64,000 nt of DNA from Pristionchus mayeri (GCA_036245805.1 BTRK01000005.1:18080984-18144983); one strand, 5' to 3'; counted from the first letter of the stretch, positions 45,581 to 59,664 are shown. Numbers and translations: made by a program. The notes: generated from the letters alone by a model not told the origin.

Positions 45581-48500
45581 GCTCTTACTTGCCTTGTCTA
45601 CATCGGAAATGCGTACGGATCTTTGAAGAATCCGCCTGCTCGATTGAAGGTCGATTTCATTCTTTGTCCGACTAGAATCATTTGCTTTATCCGTTATCAG
45701 ACCACTCGTTTATTTCTCACTAAGTACGTTGTACGTGGCATAGGATAAACCACACTAAATTTAAGATATCTGATATTCCATCTGGACTGCAGCCCCTTAA
45801 GAGAGCTGAAATGAGATCGGGTGAACTAGAAAAAATGTTCGGCTTGAATAGTATAAAATGGAACATGTTTTATTTTCAGATGGATCTTTTAACCTCGCTG
45901 GAGACAAAAACCTTCGAGTGAAAGTCGTTCCTTCGAAGCATCAGACAGCTAATATCCCAATTGTACGTTTACAATCTTATATACTCTTTCTGCAACGGAA
46001 TAACGAGCGGCAGGACTCGACTAAATGTACGCATTACGCAAAACTCCTCGCTGATTTGATTAACAGTTACGACGAAAGCAAAGATGAAAACAGAGAGCAT
46101 ATAATGGAGAATTTCGAAAATACTGTAATACAGGTTTCTTATATAGAATGGCTTTCAAAGCGTACAGCATATTTAAACCGAAGAAGCCAGAATGGAAGTA
46201 AGTCAATTCTGCAGCTTACTTCTCATTTCGAAAGGTTTCTCCCGATTTCTAATCGAATAGCGAGCGCGTAAAAGGATCAGAAGGAAAACCGAATCGAACT
46301 AGTAAGAATAATAGCGTACTCTAATATATTATCAGGTTGGTGCAAAAGTCTTGCGGTTTTTTGTGTCCGTACTTTGAACTATCATAATTATCTTGTCCCA
46401 AATCACAATGACTAACAAACAGCAGTGTTTAGAGGTATGCTTGTACCTTACATGCACACATTTCAATCGATCCGATATCGCAATCAACGCAATAAATTAT
46501 GATGAACACAATTGCAATTGATGCTCAACATTTTGCATTAAATGTATTTTACTGGATATTTGTTGGCAACATTCACGAAACCTGCCCATACTGATATCTG
46601 AGAAGTATTACGTATACCCTTTCAGAAAATATGTTTCAACTGTGTCTCGATTAAGTTTGGACCGAATTACATGCTATTGAAAATATGCTGCCGATGCTAG
46701 CTACATTAAACTTTTCCGGATTTTTTAGCATCGAAGACCAAACATACAGGCTTCACTATGAGTGCGCTATATTCAACCACCAATAGGCTTTATTCTCAGA
46801 AAAAATATTGGCGCCAGCATCTTTCTCGTTTCAGAAAATTTAAATTTCTCATTTTTCAAAAATATGCGAAATCAACATAAAAATGCAATATGTAGTCATT
46901 TACAGATCAATGCATTTCTCAAAAGGGTGTAACTTCCATTATCTATGAGAAAAAGTATATATAGGGTAAAGATGTGAGCTCCATATAACCACCAGGAATT
47001 GAGCATTCAAACTTCAGAGGAAACAGAATATTGAGAAATGTGTCGTTTTCGATGGATAAATTTTCGCAATTTTAACTTTGCCCTGCTCTCGCCTCTCCGA
47101 TTGGGCAATGTTGATAGGGTGCGCATATGAAAGAGTATACAAGGCCTCATTAGCAATTGATATACGGAAGGTCATCCGTCAAACTGAAAGGAAGATGAAA
47201 GGCAAAATATCAAAAAACCGCAAGACTTTTGCACCAACCTAATAGTATTCATATGAATGATGAATATTCCCAAAAAGTCGGTTAAGTTTAAAACTCCAGT
47301 TCGTTTTCAGTAAATACAAGCGATCCGATCGAACTGACGAGTTGCTCGAAAAGGTTTCAATGTTCTTCGAATGCAAAGACAATGTCTCATTCGAAGAGGA
47401 GATAGGAAAATTGGTGAGGCTGCTTGAACTGTTTGATATATTGAGCAGCTTCTCTTGCTATCTCATTCCTCACGTACACTAGATAGGCATTGTGATTATA
47501 TATTATTTTACTGTGGTAATGCGAGCCTAGTTACTTATCGATAGTTCCTGAACGCCGTGATGTCCATTGACGGAGATGCTACGAGAGAGAAGCTCTGCGA
47601 AGCCTCGCCCATCCATGAAGCAACCATGTAAGTTGCAATGTCGCATTTGTCTCACTTTTGGCTCAACATTATCTGTGCATAAGTTGAATATCCGGAAATT
47701 CTTTACGGATACATCTTTCATTGGAGTGCGCAAGACCTCGACGCGGTCATAATGCTTCTCTCACACGGAGTGGATGTGAACTGCAAAAACGTCGATGGAC
47801 ACACACCGCTATATTACGCATTTCGTGTCAGTATCATCTTTCGATCTGAAAATTACATTTGTAAATGTTTGCTTTCTTGAAGCTCGGGAATATATTTTCA
47901 ATAAATCGAAGTTGAAAAGCTGAACTTTCAGGATAACTTTGTGCTCATTGCAAAAACTCTCATTCTCTTTGATGCTGATCACGAGAAGGTGATCATAGAG
48001 GGTAAACCACTCAAGCAGATTTATAGACAGAGCAAGAAGGAGTGAGAATTTCGTCGCATGCTCCTCCAAGGATATTTCTTTTTAGTAAACTTCTTGGGGA
48101 CGATAGCCCTCGCGAGGATACCATGCGTGATGTGCTGAAGATCGCAATCACGAAAGCCAGTAACAGAGGACAGTATCCTCTCAGCAGTAAGTCGCTATTT
48201 GTTGTGCTTTTTTTCACCATACATCACAATTTAGTTTAGTAACTGTTCTATTCAAATTGAAATAGAAACATAAAAATAGAATTAAAATAAAAATTGAAAT
48301 CTTTATTCAAGTATTCATTAATTGTTCAAATGATTAAAATAATTATTTTCCGAAAAACACAAAAAGAAATTGCTGCGATGTACGAAGATTGCGAATGCGA
48401 AGCAGAGGAAGAATGTGACGCATCTGCTGAGTCTGGACAGAGGAGGAATCAGAGGACTCGTCCTCACTACTGTCAGAGAGACTATTCATGCAATCAAAAC

Positions 48501-51298
48501 AGACGAATTCATTAGAACCCATCTTACACTTCAGGAAGTAATTGCTGAATTTTGATTCAGATCCTGAGCGAAATCGAGCGTGAGATTCCGAATTTTTTTG
48601 ACCACTTCAAGTGGACAGCTGGAACTTCCACAGGTGTCACTTGTCATTTTTTATCATTTTGATTACCTATTAAACAATGAGAGTCGATAAGCATAACATA
48701 GAGAAACTAAAGTTAAGGGCACCTTTCGTAATTTTTTATCGTTTTGAAACCGAGTTCTTTCAAAAAAAATGTTAGCATGACATAGCACAAAAAGAAATCT
48801 AAATCTTGTTCCGTTCCTTATCTGATCTGCTGGAATTTTTTAGGATCAATTCTCGCTCTTGCGCTGTGTCAGGGAAAGAGTGTAAGCCAGTGCAGAAACA
48901 TTTACTTCAAGTTCAAGGTTCTTAAGGTCGATTAATGCTGGTACACACATATGTTCTTGCAGGACTTCGTGTTCACACGCAGAAAAGGCTGTTTCTTGAA
49001 CTATGATGAGACGGCAAGCAACATTTCAAATTAAACCAACAATTCAATATGTCACGACTTCTCACATATATTTGCATATTTCCTGTTAGTCTTGTTGTTA
49101 CAGATACTCGAGAAATTTCTCATTGACATTTTCACAAAGGAGATGACAATGCACAATTTGCAGTTAAGTTATATTTCTTAAGCATACAATGTTCGTGTTT
49201 GCAGAACCGTGAGCAAAAAGCAGATTATTTCAACATCCGTTAAGAAGTCAGGAAATGCATTAGAGACTGTGAGATTCAAGAGTTACAAGGTAATCGCGCA
49301 TATTTTCCATACTCTATGATTCCAAATGGATCTTCATAGAAATGATTCAGGTTCTTGATAAATTTAGTCAGACTTATCGAGAGTTGCGTGGAGAAAGAGA
49401 CGAAGATGGTGAGGTGGTCACTCATACAACTCATTCTCTCTCTTAACATATTGAAAATTATAACTTGCATTTTAGATAACGTTGGTATGATCACAAATTT
49501 AGCAATCTTCACGGTTAGCAAAAAAAATGACGTCATGATTTTTATATATTTTTATTATTAACGCACACAATCTCAGCTAAATCTGATGACACATGTTATA
49601 ACGTGCCTGAACTACCAGAGGAAGGCGATTCCGTGAACAATGATGCCCAACTCGGAGATAAAGAAGGAGAGAGGTGATATATTCCATTGGAATTGCCCGA
49701 CAGTTTTCAACAATTCAGGAAAGAAATATCTATTTGCCATTCTGAGGATACAATCAAGGCTGACTGCAATGGTACATTATTGCATGTGTCTGATATAATC
49801 AAGCACGACTATTCCGTGAGCAATGATTCTGAACTGGAAGAAGGAAAAAGGAAGACGAAGAAGGAAGATAACCAGGAAGAGAGGTGATTCATTCCTTTGG
49901 TATTATTCAGAAATGTTCAACAATTCAGGAAAGAAAGTACTATTTTCGTATCTGAGGATACAATCAAGGCTGAGTGTAACTGTAAAGAAGATAATTGTGC
50001 AATTTGTTCTAGCAACTCTCCTAGTCCTTTCAAGACAAAGGTTTTCTTTGCTGCTGGATCCTCCAGGTTAGCCATGTTCACGAGTTGTTAAATAACAACT
50101 GAATTGAAATTGATAGTGCTGCTCCCACTTTCTTTCACTCTCCCGGTGACTCGAATTACATCGACGGCGGCGTCTTCAATAACAACCCAACTTTGATCCT
50201 ACTCGACGAGTGGGAAAAATTCAATGAGGGAAAGAAGGATTTGGCTGGAGAAAAGAACGGGGTACGAGCTCTACCATTTTGCACGTGCATCACGAGTAAT
50301 CATTTGGCATGTTGTGATAAGATGAAGATGCAAAAATTCTAATATTAATTGATTGTCTAATAAACAGTAGTGAAAGGGAATTTTTGCTTCAGAAATTATG
50401 TGAATTATAGCATTTTGCATCTTGGGTTTTGTTTTCTCAAGAGATATGTACGGAAAACAGATTTCTCATAGTTAAAATAGACATTTTTCCAACATCAACA
50501 GTTTAGTCTGAAGACGAGGAGATAATGAAGCTTGGAGCAGTGGTCTCAATTGGAACAGGGAAGATGAAACATGTGAGGAATGTTTTTTTAATATGTTTAA
50601 AAATATCAGTTATTTTCTACGAGTTCCCATTATATTTAATTAAATGTAAATTTAATTTTTATGTTTTTCCGAAGACAAAGCTTCATCAAATTTCATTTTA
50701 CGTTCGAGAGACACCAATAATCTTTAATTTAGTCCGCTCGAAATACGAATGAGTGCTTCACTGGATCACCGGACGAATGCATGCACGATGTTCGAGAAGG
50801 AATCCGCTTCTTGCTCACCTTTTGTGGCGAGGTATGCACTAACAATTCAATACGTTCGTCCGATTCTTCCGTTGTCTCCATGTTCATCTGTGTAAATGAC
50901 TGCTTGTAGATTGGGAAGTCGGACGGTCAAGTAGTCGAACAATCAAAGACTACCACCATGTCGCATGTAATATGACAAGGAGCACAACTTATTTTATAGC
51001 ATGATTTTATCAGCGAGCCAATTCAAAATATTCCAACCTCAGTTTGACGCCTACATAAATTTCAGGGCGGCTCCTTCTTCAGATTCACTCCAATATTGAA
51101 TGATAAAATTGAACTTGACGAAACCAACAATGAGACACTGATCGAGATGATGTGGACGACAAAGGTTGTGACGACAAAGGCCCATTGTATATAATTTTGT
51201 AATTTGTTTTCATACAGGCTGATATGCGCAGACAGACGAGATACATCAATGTACTCAGGCATATATTAACCTCCGTTCCACCCATTGAGAAAAAATGA
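45581..51298 (+). CDS. iPLA2-beta-like patatin phospholipase, copy C
   Basis: About 20 exons. The first seen is [17 protein letters not shown] (45581 on), matching SLVYIGNAL in copies A and B; the start exon is not found. An ankyrin-type unit follows ([20 protein letters not shown]...TPLYYA, about 47737-47824). The patatin domain has glycine loop SLDRGGIRG (about 48435), GTSTG (about 48628), [24 protein letters not shown] (about 50160) and [12 protein letters not shown]. The tail is [23 protein letters not shown], then VPPIEKK and stop at 51296. No frame lesion was found, unlike copies A and B. Oddities: arginine replaces the first glycine of the oxyanion loop (consensus DGGGxxG), and two adjacent exons (49709-49888, 49931-50068) are duplicates of each other. 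A mariner-type MITE lies in an intron. Confidence 0.65.
46332..47242. mobile_element. Mariner-type MITE, 911 bp, Hsmar1-like ends
   Basis: Left TCAGGTTGGTGCAAAAGTCT and right end, in reverse, TTAGGTTGGTGCAAAAGTCT, both continuing TGCGGTTTTT; TA on both sides. TTAGGTTGGTGCAAAAGT is the terminal sequence of the cecropia/Hsmar1 mariner lineage. No transposase found; the inside is AT-rich. Located in an intron of iPLA2 copy C. Confidence 0.8.
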
Positions 51299-51743
51299 TT
51301 CCTAAGTGGTCTAAATTAGAGTTCAGTTCAGTTGTGTCGAAATAGTTCTTTCGAAACCTTTGATGGGGGAGGGGTTACTTTATAACGATAAACTATTGAT
51401 GAAATAATCGGATTTCGATTAGCACGCATACAAATCATCCAGAAATATAAAATGAATTGTAATATTATTTGTTTATGGTGAACAGGTATGGTAGTGACGA
51501 TTCTTCCGGAACTGTTCATTTATTAAATACGTGCTTTAACGTTTTCAATTGTGCCCACCTTTCTTTGTTCCTTCTCACTTGAAACATTATGTATTACATT
51601 CAATCGATAGTCACTGTAAGTATCTGAGCGGAAACACACGGCAAGGCTATTTGTGACTGGGTAGTAAGGCATGAAACCGAAGTCATCGTTGTGATTGATA
51701 TGTTTAGGGCGATAACTCTAGAAATTTAAAAAAACGAGTAAAA
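51299..51743. other. Spacer between convergent genes
   Basis: Lies between the stop of iPLA2 copy C (plus) and the stop of the scaffold-like gene (minus). Nothing coding recognised. Confidence 0.5.
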
Positions 51744-54700
51744 CTACAGTAGATCATCGTCACCGAGGCCAATAATTCTCAATCGGTGCTCATCGACTAC
51801 AACCGTGGGAGACGACCCGCTGAAGGTGTTCGGATCGGCAATGGACAGGTTCAAGCCTGATCCAATCCTGGTGGGTGTGGTAGTCCTTGGTGCTGGAACT
51901 GGCTTGGTTTGTGGTTCCGATGGTTCGGAAGGCGGTGCCATCTCGAGGAATTCCGGTCTCTCAACGGCGTCGTCCGTGAAGGAAATGAGGTCTTCGAGTT
52001 CCTGATATTCTTCTTTTGCTCTTGTTAATTGATGGCGTGGAAAAAGTCAAGGAGAAGAGGAAATATTTGAATTCCCGCAATTCCATATCTCGGCTCCCAG
52101 CAGAGATAGGGACTTGGAACTTGGAATATGGGGTGGTTTTTACTTTTCCATCCCATATTCCAACTTTCAAGTCGCTACCTATACTGGGAGTCAAGATATG
52201 GAATTGCGGGAATTCAAATATTTCCTTTTCTCCTTGACTTTTTCCACGCCATGAGATTCTTGAAATTGACGCTCAATTTTTTAAATATTTTGTGATTTCT
52301 GTAATTCGGTTAACCTGAGATTGCCTCTTCAACTGTCGTGGAGTCGCCTTCTTATGTGGATGGACAGCATGGGGAGAGTCGTGAGGAACCTGCTAATCCA
52401 TTGTTCATTTGAGCCCTTCCTTGACCTATGGAAAACTGAAAAGACGAACCAGTTGCTCTCCATGGGGATCATCCATTACCATGGTACTCTGTCGTCTCTC
52501 CCCTTCTCTCGAAGAGAACGGAGATTCGAATCGAGCCCCAGCAGCCAGACTGATGCCTGGGGTATCGTCTGGAGCAATTGGGATGATGTCGGTGTCCTCA
52601 GGAAGCTGCAGTTAAGACATTCACCTTACTGTATCACAATTTATTTGAATCGTCACTGACGAAATAATCGATAATTTCCTTACCTCGGGCATTCTCGCAG
52701 CTCTCATCGATGGTTTCTCCGACATCGATCGACTTCTCCTTGCAGGAAGAACGAGCAGACTCTCAGAGGCAGCTGATTTGCTGAAATTTATAATTGTTTT
52801 GTATTTTTGAAAATAAAAGAGTGTAAAAGCCAATGACACAGCACAAGTTTTTCTCGACGGCAACCTATGGCAATTTTTCCTCAACAACTCACAGTAAATT
52901 GGGAGGCGGCGGACGGGGCGGTGGCTTCGATCGCTCCCTTCCTCTCTAAAATAATATTTTTAAAGTATAAAATTCTTTAAATTGTGAATTCCAAGACTAG
53001 TTCATTGCTTACATCTTCTTCCCTCCACTGCCTTTCTTCCACTCTTTCATTTGCCAGTGGAGGAAGTCCACGTCTCTCTTCGGCTCTTGAGGGAAGGTCA
53101 AGAAGGGCTGAGGAGGGTCTGGAAGGAAAGGTGGATCGAGGAATATGGAAGAAATCTACCGAGAAGAAGGGAGACTAGCGATAGAAGGAGGAGTTGGTGC
53201 AGCACTGAAAAATTCAAAATAAACTATGAAACACAGAGCTAGAAAATCTTGAAATTATAGATCCACTAGTATCCTCATCCTTAACTCACTGGCACTGTGC
53301 TTAATCGAAGGTTTTGAGGATAATCATGAGCTACGGTCTATCACCAACCTCGGGTTGGGTGGAGTCGGACTGGTGCCAGACATGGGTCGATGTCTCCCTC
53401 TCCTCCCTCCATCCACCGAATATGAACGACCGTTGATGATACGCACAATCTTGGAGGGAGAACTGGAAAATATTATTTGAATTATTTTAGAGTTCCGACT
53501 CACCGCTCTCGAATCGATCGTGAAGAAGGAGCAAAGGTGGCTGTAGACGAGAGGGGCTTCCTGAATAAAAAAAATTGCCTAATTCTTTAATGTTGGCTAT
53601 TTTAGCAGATTGACTCACCGTGGCGGCGGAGGACGTGACGGTTTGACCACTTTGGCGTACCTGAAAAGAACTTGTGCTAAACTCAAAGTGAGTCAGTTAT
53701 TCTTCAAGAATCAATAAAATTGGAAATGATTTCTTGAGCACCAAAAATTAAAAGAAAAACAATTGAGTATACCTTGGATCGTAGTCGATGGTAACTCGAA
53801 CGGGTCGTCGATTCTCCGCACTCTCGTAGGCATCTTCTGAGGGACGACGCTCAACGGGAATCCGAATGGGACCACGATGAGACTGAAGATGTCGACGATA
53901 CTGATGCAATTAGGTAAAGTAGGCATGCGGGAATATCACAATATCTTAGCAGTGGAGGGTATGTTGAATGAGAGAGAGAGATACCCTACTATCCAATAGT
54001 GTGAAAGGAGATGAATGCGATGTCAAATGGGTGCTCACCAGGTTTCCTCCCACACTCTGACTTCTCTCCAGCGTCGTCGCGGGATGAGCAGTAGGCTGTG
54101 CGAACTCGTTGCTCTGTAGATTAAAGTGACTCTAGATTTCGCCTCCTGTCAACAATTTACTATTTTAAAATGTTCAAGAATGTACATGTGCCTACCCTTC
54201 TCCGACTTTTCGGGAACTCGTTCAAGCAGTGCACAATTTTCTCCAGGCTCCTGAAATTCGATATTGAATTTTGTTTCCGAAATGGGGCACCTTCTCGAGA
54301 TGAAAGCAGGGGGACAAGTGAAGCTGTGTCTGCGTGTATCTTGACGTTCCAGGGGAATCTGATGGTGATTGATATGATGACTTTCAAAGATATTGAGGAC
54401 ATTATCGATTACATGACAATAACCTTCATTATCACCTCAGTAAAACTTTTTCTAAAAAAATCCGAACTCACCTGATCATAGACATGTTCGTCTAATCTTG
54501 CAGAAGGTGGCAAAGACTGTCGATAGGAGGATGTCCTGAAAACATTTTTTTATATTTTGAATATGTTTCCTTGTAAACCTGTGCATGGGTCTCGCCAACG
54601 TGGGAGGTGGTGGTCGTGGTGGTGGAGTGGGTGGTTTCTGCAGTAGCTGCTCCATCTCCTCAGTCTGCGTCATGCTGTCACGACGTGGACTCAGCTGCGA

Positions 54701-57700
54701 GAGTCGCAACCCGTAGTCTTCCATTGCTGCAGTTGCTGCAAGCTGCACGTCTACGGGGCGAATCTGCGGTGCTGCGTAGACTGGAGATTCTTTTGCAGCA
54801 GGTCGCTGCAGAGTCGACGAGTAGATCGGAGACTCGGAAGCAGGAAAAGACTGTATTGTTGTTGCGTAGACTAGCGATTCTTGTGATGCAGCTGATGCAG
54901 CATGCTGCCGTGTGGCTGCATAGATAGGAGAAGATGTAGAATTTGCAGCATCTGCAGCATCCTGCTGCAGAGTTGCAGCATATATGGGCTTCTCCCGTTC
55001 AGCATCTGACGCAGGCGGTCGCATAATCTCTCGATAGATGGGAGAATGCTCTGCTACAGAAGCTGCAGCAGACTGTTGCAACGTTGGAGCGTAGAGGGGA
55101 GACTCGGGTGGAGAAGTTGTAGGCTGCTGCTGATGAGTGGCTGCATAGCAAGGAGAATCGATTTCAGTTGCAGCAATGGCGTCCTGCTGCAGAGTAGGCG
55201 TATTTACAGCTTCAGACTTCTTCGGAGTTGCTGCATAAACAGGAGACTGATGCAGAGTTGGCGCGTAGAGGGGAGATTCAGACTCGACTGATGCAGCTAC
55301 ATCCTGCTGCTGATTGACTTCTGCAGCAGGCCCTTCTGCGTGGTAGGAGAAGGAAGTGGACAGCAGCTGTTCAGAAAGCCTCGAAGAATCGGGATCTTCA
55401 CTGCAAATTGCATCATCACTATTCAGTCTCACTTCAATCTCTCCCCATCTCTAACCCTTTGTCGCTCCAATAGCAAACAACATTGGGATGGAGGTGTCAA
55501 CAAAGGTTACGATTCCCAGTCTTTCTTTTGATGTGTGCGACTCGAAAACAACGTGCTTTCAAGGGTGCTCCCACCCAAAGCCTCCAGATCGAAATGACAG
55601 AGTCGGTATTAGTACATCGACAAATGAATAAAATACACCTATTTTTTGTTAGTTTCTTCGATCTTTCTTAACTTAATATTTCCAATACCGATCCCGTCCT
55701 TCCGACCACCACTTCCCGTGTGAAAAACATGCCGGCTGGGATAGAAAACGTTTATTCAGAGGACAAGAGGAGACTGTGACTTATGAGAGAAGGTTAGACT
55801 TGCACCGGGTGAATGGAGAATAGGAGGGATGGAACTGAATACTCCATCCGTCCTATCAATCATCAGGGAAAGAAATCAGAGCAACCGGGGATGAAAATCG
55901 TGTACAATTGGAACGATTATGATCGCATGCTGAGAGAAAGTGCTGAGGGTTTGGACGGGGTACGGTAGTGCGGGTTAGCGAATCGATAATTGATTTATTT
56001 ACAGATGACCTACGATCTCTCCAAGTGCATCTCTCGTCTGGTAGAGCATGAAAATGTCACCGGACCTGCTCTTGGATCGATCGAGGGATCCTGGAGGAGG
56101 CACGGGAGATCCATAGCGAGAGTCCGTGCGATAGGAAGGAGGAGGACGGGAGTACGTGGAGGGAGCGTAGCCGGGAGTTGTTGTGTACATCGAAGAGGCC
56201 GTCGTACGCCTCAACGGCGAGGGCGACCGAGCAGTCCGCGACCTTACATCTCGACGAAGTGCCTCGTGGTAGTCATCGGGAGAGAGGGCGCGTGAAGCGG
56301 GACGCGTCCCTCCGCCATAGCGCGTATCCACGCTTACGGGAGAGAGCGGACGAGCGCCGGAGCCGATCGATGGAGAAGTAATGATGGGCACAGGGGTTGG
56401 GGCCGCGCCCCATCCGATCCGCGGCGGCGCGGGTAATGCGCCGCTGCCGATGTGCGGAGAGGTCGCGGATGCGGATGAGGGAGAGAAGAGACGAGGAGAG
56501 AGAGGACCCGAGCTGAAGTTGGCAAACAATGGATTGAAACTAACACACCAATAGTTACTAGTCTAGAAGGTATTGATGCGATGTGACCTACCGAGTCTCG
56601 ATGGTGATATCCTCATCAGAGACACTCTCCTTGATCACTCGTCCATCCTTCGTGTCTTGACGAGTCTCTCGAGAACGAGCACGCACATACGAGGGAGAGG
56701 TAGAGGCTTCCCTGGAATGAACTCTTTGTTAGGGGTGAAACAAGCAAGGATAAAATCAGTTCGCTTTGCAGTACAAATGAAACGCTTCACCGTTCTTCAT
56801 ACCCTTTGTGTCAATGGAAGTAATTTCCACTCACCGTCCCTTAGTTTGCACACTCATGGGCATCTCGTCGTCGGTCTCTACCAGTTCTGGCTTCCACTGC
56901 ACTGCCTTCCCTCCTCTGTCATCGATCAGCGTCTCCGTCCTGACAATGAATTCGTTTTGATCGTGCAAACCGGGTACACATGGAACTCATTGTCCTAATT
57001 GTCTTGACCTGGTCTTTCAAACGTCTCTTTTACCGAGCGATAGCCAATAACAACATCGAAGATGCAACTAATAAATTAAGTTCTTTGGTTTATTGGTACC
57101 TGGTATTGCTCCACTGTTCGTATCTGGGTCCGTAGAGGAGATCAGGCTTCTGGTGCGGGGGTAGGGCCAGTCGCTGGTAGGCATGGAGAGGTTCGCCTGG
57201 CTCGCGGAAGATCTGAGGATGGAAGCGGTACCAAATAGTGGATCTCCTTGGATACAAATGGAATCTTTTTGTTTGTTTTCGCGAGTGTTGAATAGTCATC
57301 GGACACGGAGTTACAGTACCTCCATGTAGGTTGTGGTGGAGGTCGTATCCGGTCGCATTGGTAGGTCACGTCGGGATAGTCGCTCAGCAGGAACAGGGGG
57401 TGGATTCTCAAGTGGTTACATTTTCAAATACTTTAAGAGAGTCATCCAAAACAAATTGCTTATAATTGTGCAAAATCGATGAATAAATGAAGAAGGTCTT
57501 CCTACTCGGGGAGAAAAAGAGAGGGGGTAACTGGAACAATGTAATCCTATCCTGTGCCCTGCCCTCAAAATAACTCGCGGAAGGGTGGAGGCTCTGTGAA
57601 TTTCTGGTGCCAATGCTGGTCAAACAAACAGAAAGAGAGATGGCAGGAGTAACATTGAATTGGAGATCGCTTCCCCAGTTGTTTACTCCCGTTTCACGCT

Positions 57701-59664
57701 TTTTCGCGCGCGTGGAGACATATCGAAACAGAGTGGGAAAAGGATGAAGAAGAAGGAGACCAAGCAACAAAACTCAGAAGATGAAGAGGAGAAATGAAAG
57801 AAATGGGCCGGAATTTCAATAACTACCAGATGAAGTGCCCACAATCAATAAAAGGACATCTGATCATCTTAAGGGGGAAAATTTTGAAGAGCCGCAGCAA
57901 AAGTTTCGGATTGTGATTGAGATGATCTGCATCATGTTACGCGCGCAATTAACAAACCGTGCTGAAGGTGTTCAATAGGACATCTCGCGGATCGACGTAC
58001 GACACTTCCTCTTGTTCTGAAACGATTATATTTTGAGGATAAGAATAGGGTTAGAACAATTCGATCCAACTATGATAATTTCTGCCCACTACTCTTCTAC
58101 CGTGGAAGCGATTTTTTCATAGTTTCATAAATGCGTGATACCTCTCTCAGCCTCTTCGAATCGTTGTGGTTGGTAAGAGGAGGGACGTGCGTCGTATGCC
58201 GATTCTGTCACGAACACTATCTATTTTCTGTCAATTTCTGTCAGTTTATCCTTTCAAATATCATTCAAGTATCATAAATATTTGTTCAGATTTTTAGGCT
58301 CAACAGGAAATTAGCAAAAAAACAATTCAAGAATCATAAGCTCTACGACAGTGAATTTCACTTCAATGAAAGTGTACCCTGTGCGAGTCGAGGCATCTCA
58401 GCTTCTCTTTCTGAGTGGTGAGAGGAAGGAGCGTAGATCTCCTCACTCGTCGTTCCAGCTGCAAAGAAGCGGTTTCGAGAAAAAAATGAACAGCATTGTC
58501 TGCACAGGAAATATGCCTATTCGCAGGCAAGATTAATATTTTGGTGTCATTCTTAATTTAGCCATTTCTCTGGCTGTTTAATTGGATTCAAATACACCTC
58601 CTCAAAAATGAATTAGAACGGCTAAATCAAATTCAACTGATGCGTTTCTGATTGCGCTCCAAAAAATATTAATTTAGTAATCTCAAACCAGTACTCACGT
58701 ATCTCCTCGATTGCGGGTGCAGCAGGTGCAGCAGCGACGGCAAGGGGAGATGCTGCAGGAAGGGAAGGAAGAGGGGAGGAGACAGAGGGGAGAGACCACG
58801 GATCTGCAATGGGAAATATGGAAAGAAGTATGGGCTGGGCAGCCCGGTAAGGTGATCAACTGGAAAAGGCCTAAAAGAGACGAGAGAAATTAGGTTGAGC
58901 TCGAATTTCGATGCTAATTGCTAGTCAATTTCCTCTCGTCTCTCTAAATGAAGATCACGCAATTCATCCAATATCCATTGTCATTTCTAATTGAGCGCAA
59001 ACATTGCTCCCGAAAAGGCGCTTGCTCAAATAGTCACCCCTTCACAGCATGTCTCTGACCTTCAGTTTCTCTCGGGCTAGCCTCAGTGGAAACCTATCCA
59101 ATGTTTTCAAATGGCTTACAACACCGAGTTTAGTATCGATTTTAGGGACCTATTATTTATATTTTTCTTTGATCTCCCCCACCTGGCTGTCTCTGGCTGT
59201 GGGAAGGCGAGGGCGCAGAGGCAACGCCCGATTGCACGATTAATCCTGAATTTTTAAAATTATATTTTTTTAGTCCCTCCTCTTTATGGAACCGAAGTAT
59301 CCAAAAAATCAATACCTATATTTCGAGTCTCTAAGATAGTGCATGGATCAATAAACTGAATGTCTACCAGAATGCGATCCACTCGTCGTGATCGTCGTCG
59401 TCATGTTGATGGTCATTCTGGAGGAGGGACGACGAGAGGAGGACGAAGACTGCTGAGATTCGATTAATTTTCTTACTTTTAATACTCTTCACACTGTCGA
59501 TGAACGGATGGTAGTGCAAGTTTAAAAGAAATTGGATGAAAGTATTGAAAAAGCGAAATGAATACCTGTGATGAGCTCTTGGGCGCTGGTATTCGCGTAT
59601 TCCTATTTGTATCGGAGCTCCGATTGGAAGCCCGCGAGGAGGAGCCCCGGTGGTCGCGGCCCAT
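51744..59664 (-). CDS. Proline-rich scaffold-like protein with SPxYAxT repeats
   Basis: At least 20 exons. A plausible start is MGRDHRGSSSRASNRSSD at 59664, and the end is RLRIIGLGDDDLL at 51744. Recognisable exons include YRFHPQ-region IFREPGEPLHAYQRLALPPH (about 57215), VQWKPELVETDDEMP (about 56900), GRVIKESVSDEDITIETR (about 56630), a Ser/Pro/Arg-rich exon (56529-55999), a large repeat exon (about 55400-54577), VRVTIDYDPRYAKVVKPSRP (53880-53640) and a last exon from 52001 with PVPAPRTTTPTRI. The repeat exon has ten units of the form SPxYAxTxxQ and then PTPPPRPPPPTL. These suggest a cytoplasmic SH3/SH2-binding scaffold with tyrosine phosphorylation sites. No folded domain recognised; I cannot name an orthologue. 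Confidence 0.6.
52032..52252. mobile_element. 221 bp perfect-arm hairpin element
   Basis: Arms of about 107 bases (ATGGCGTGGAAAAAGTCAAG at the left, its reverse complement at the right) around a spacer of a few bases. It lies in the last intron of the scaffold-like gene. Arms differ at only a handful of positions, so the hairpin is young. Target duplication not obvious. Confidence 0.65.

Noticed and set aside
54607..54927. 106-codon plus-strand ORF and similar ones over the scaffold repeats
   Set aside because: Antisense shadow of the low-complexity Ala/Gln/Pro repeat exon.
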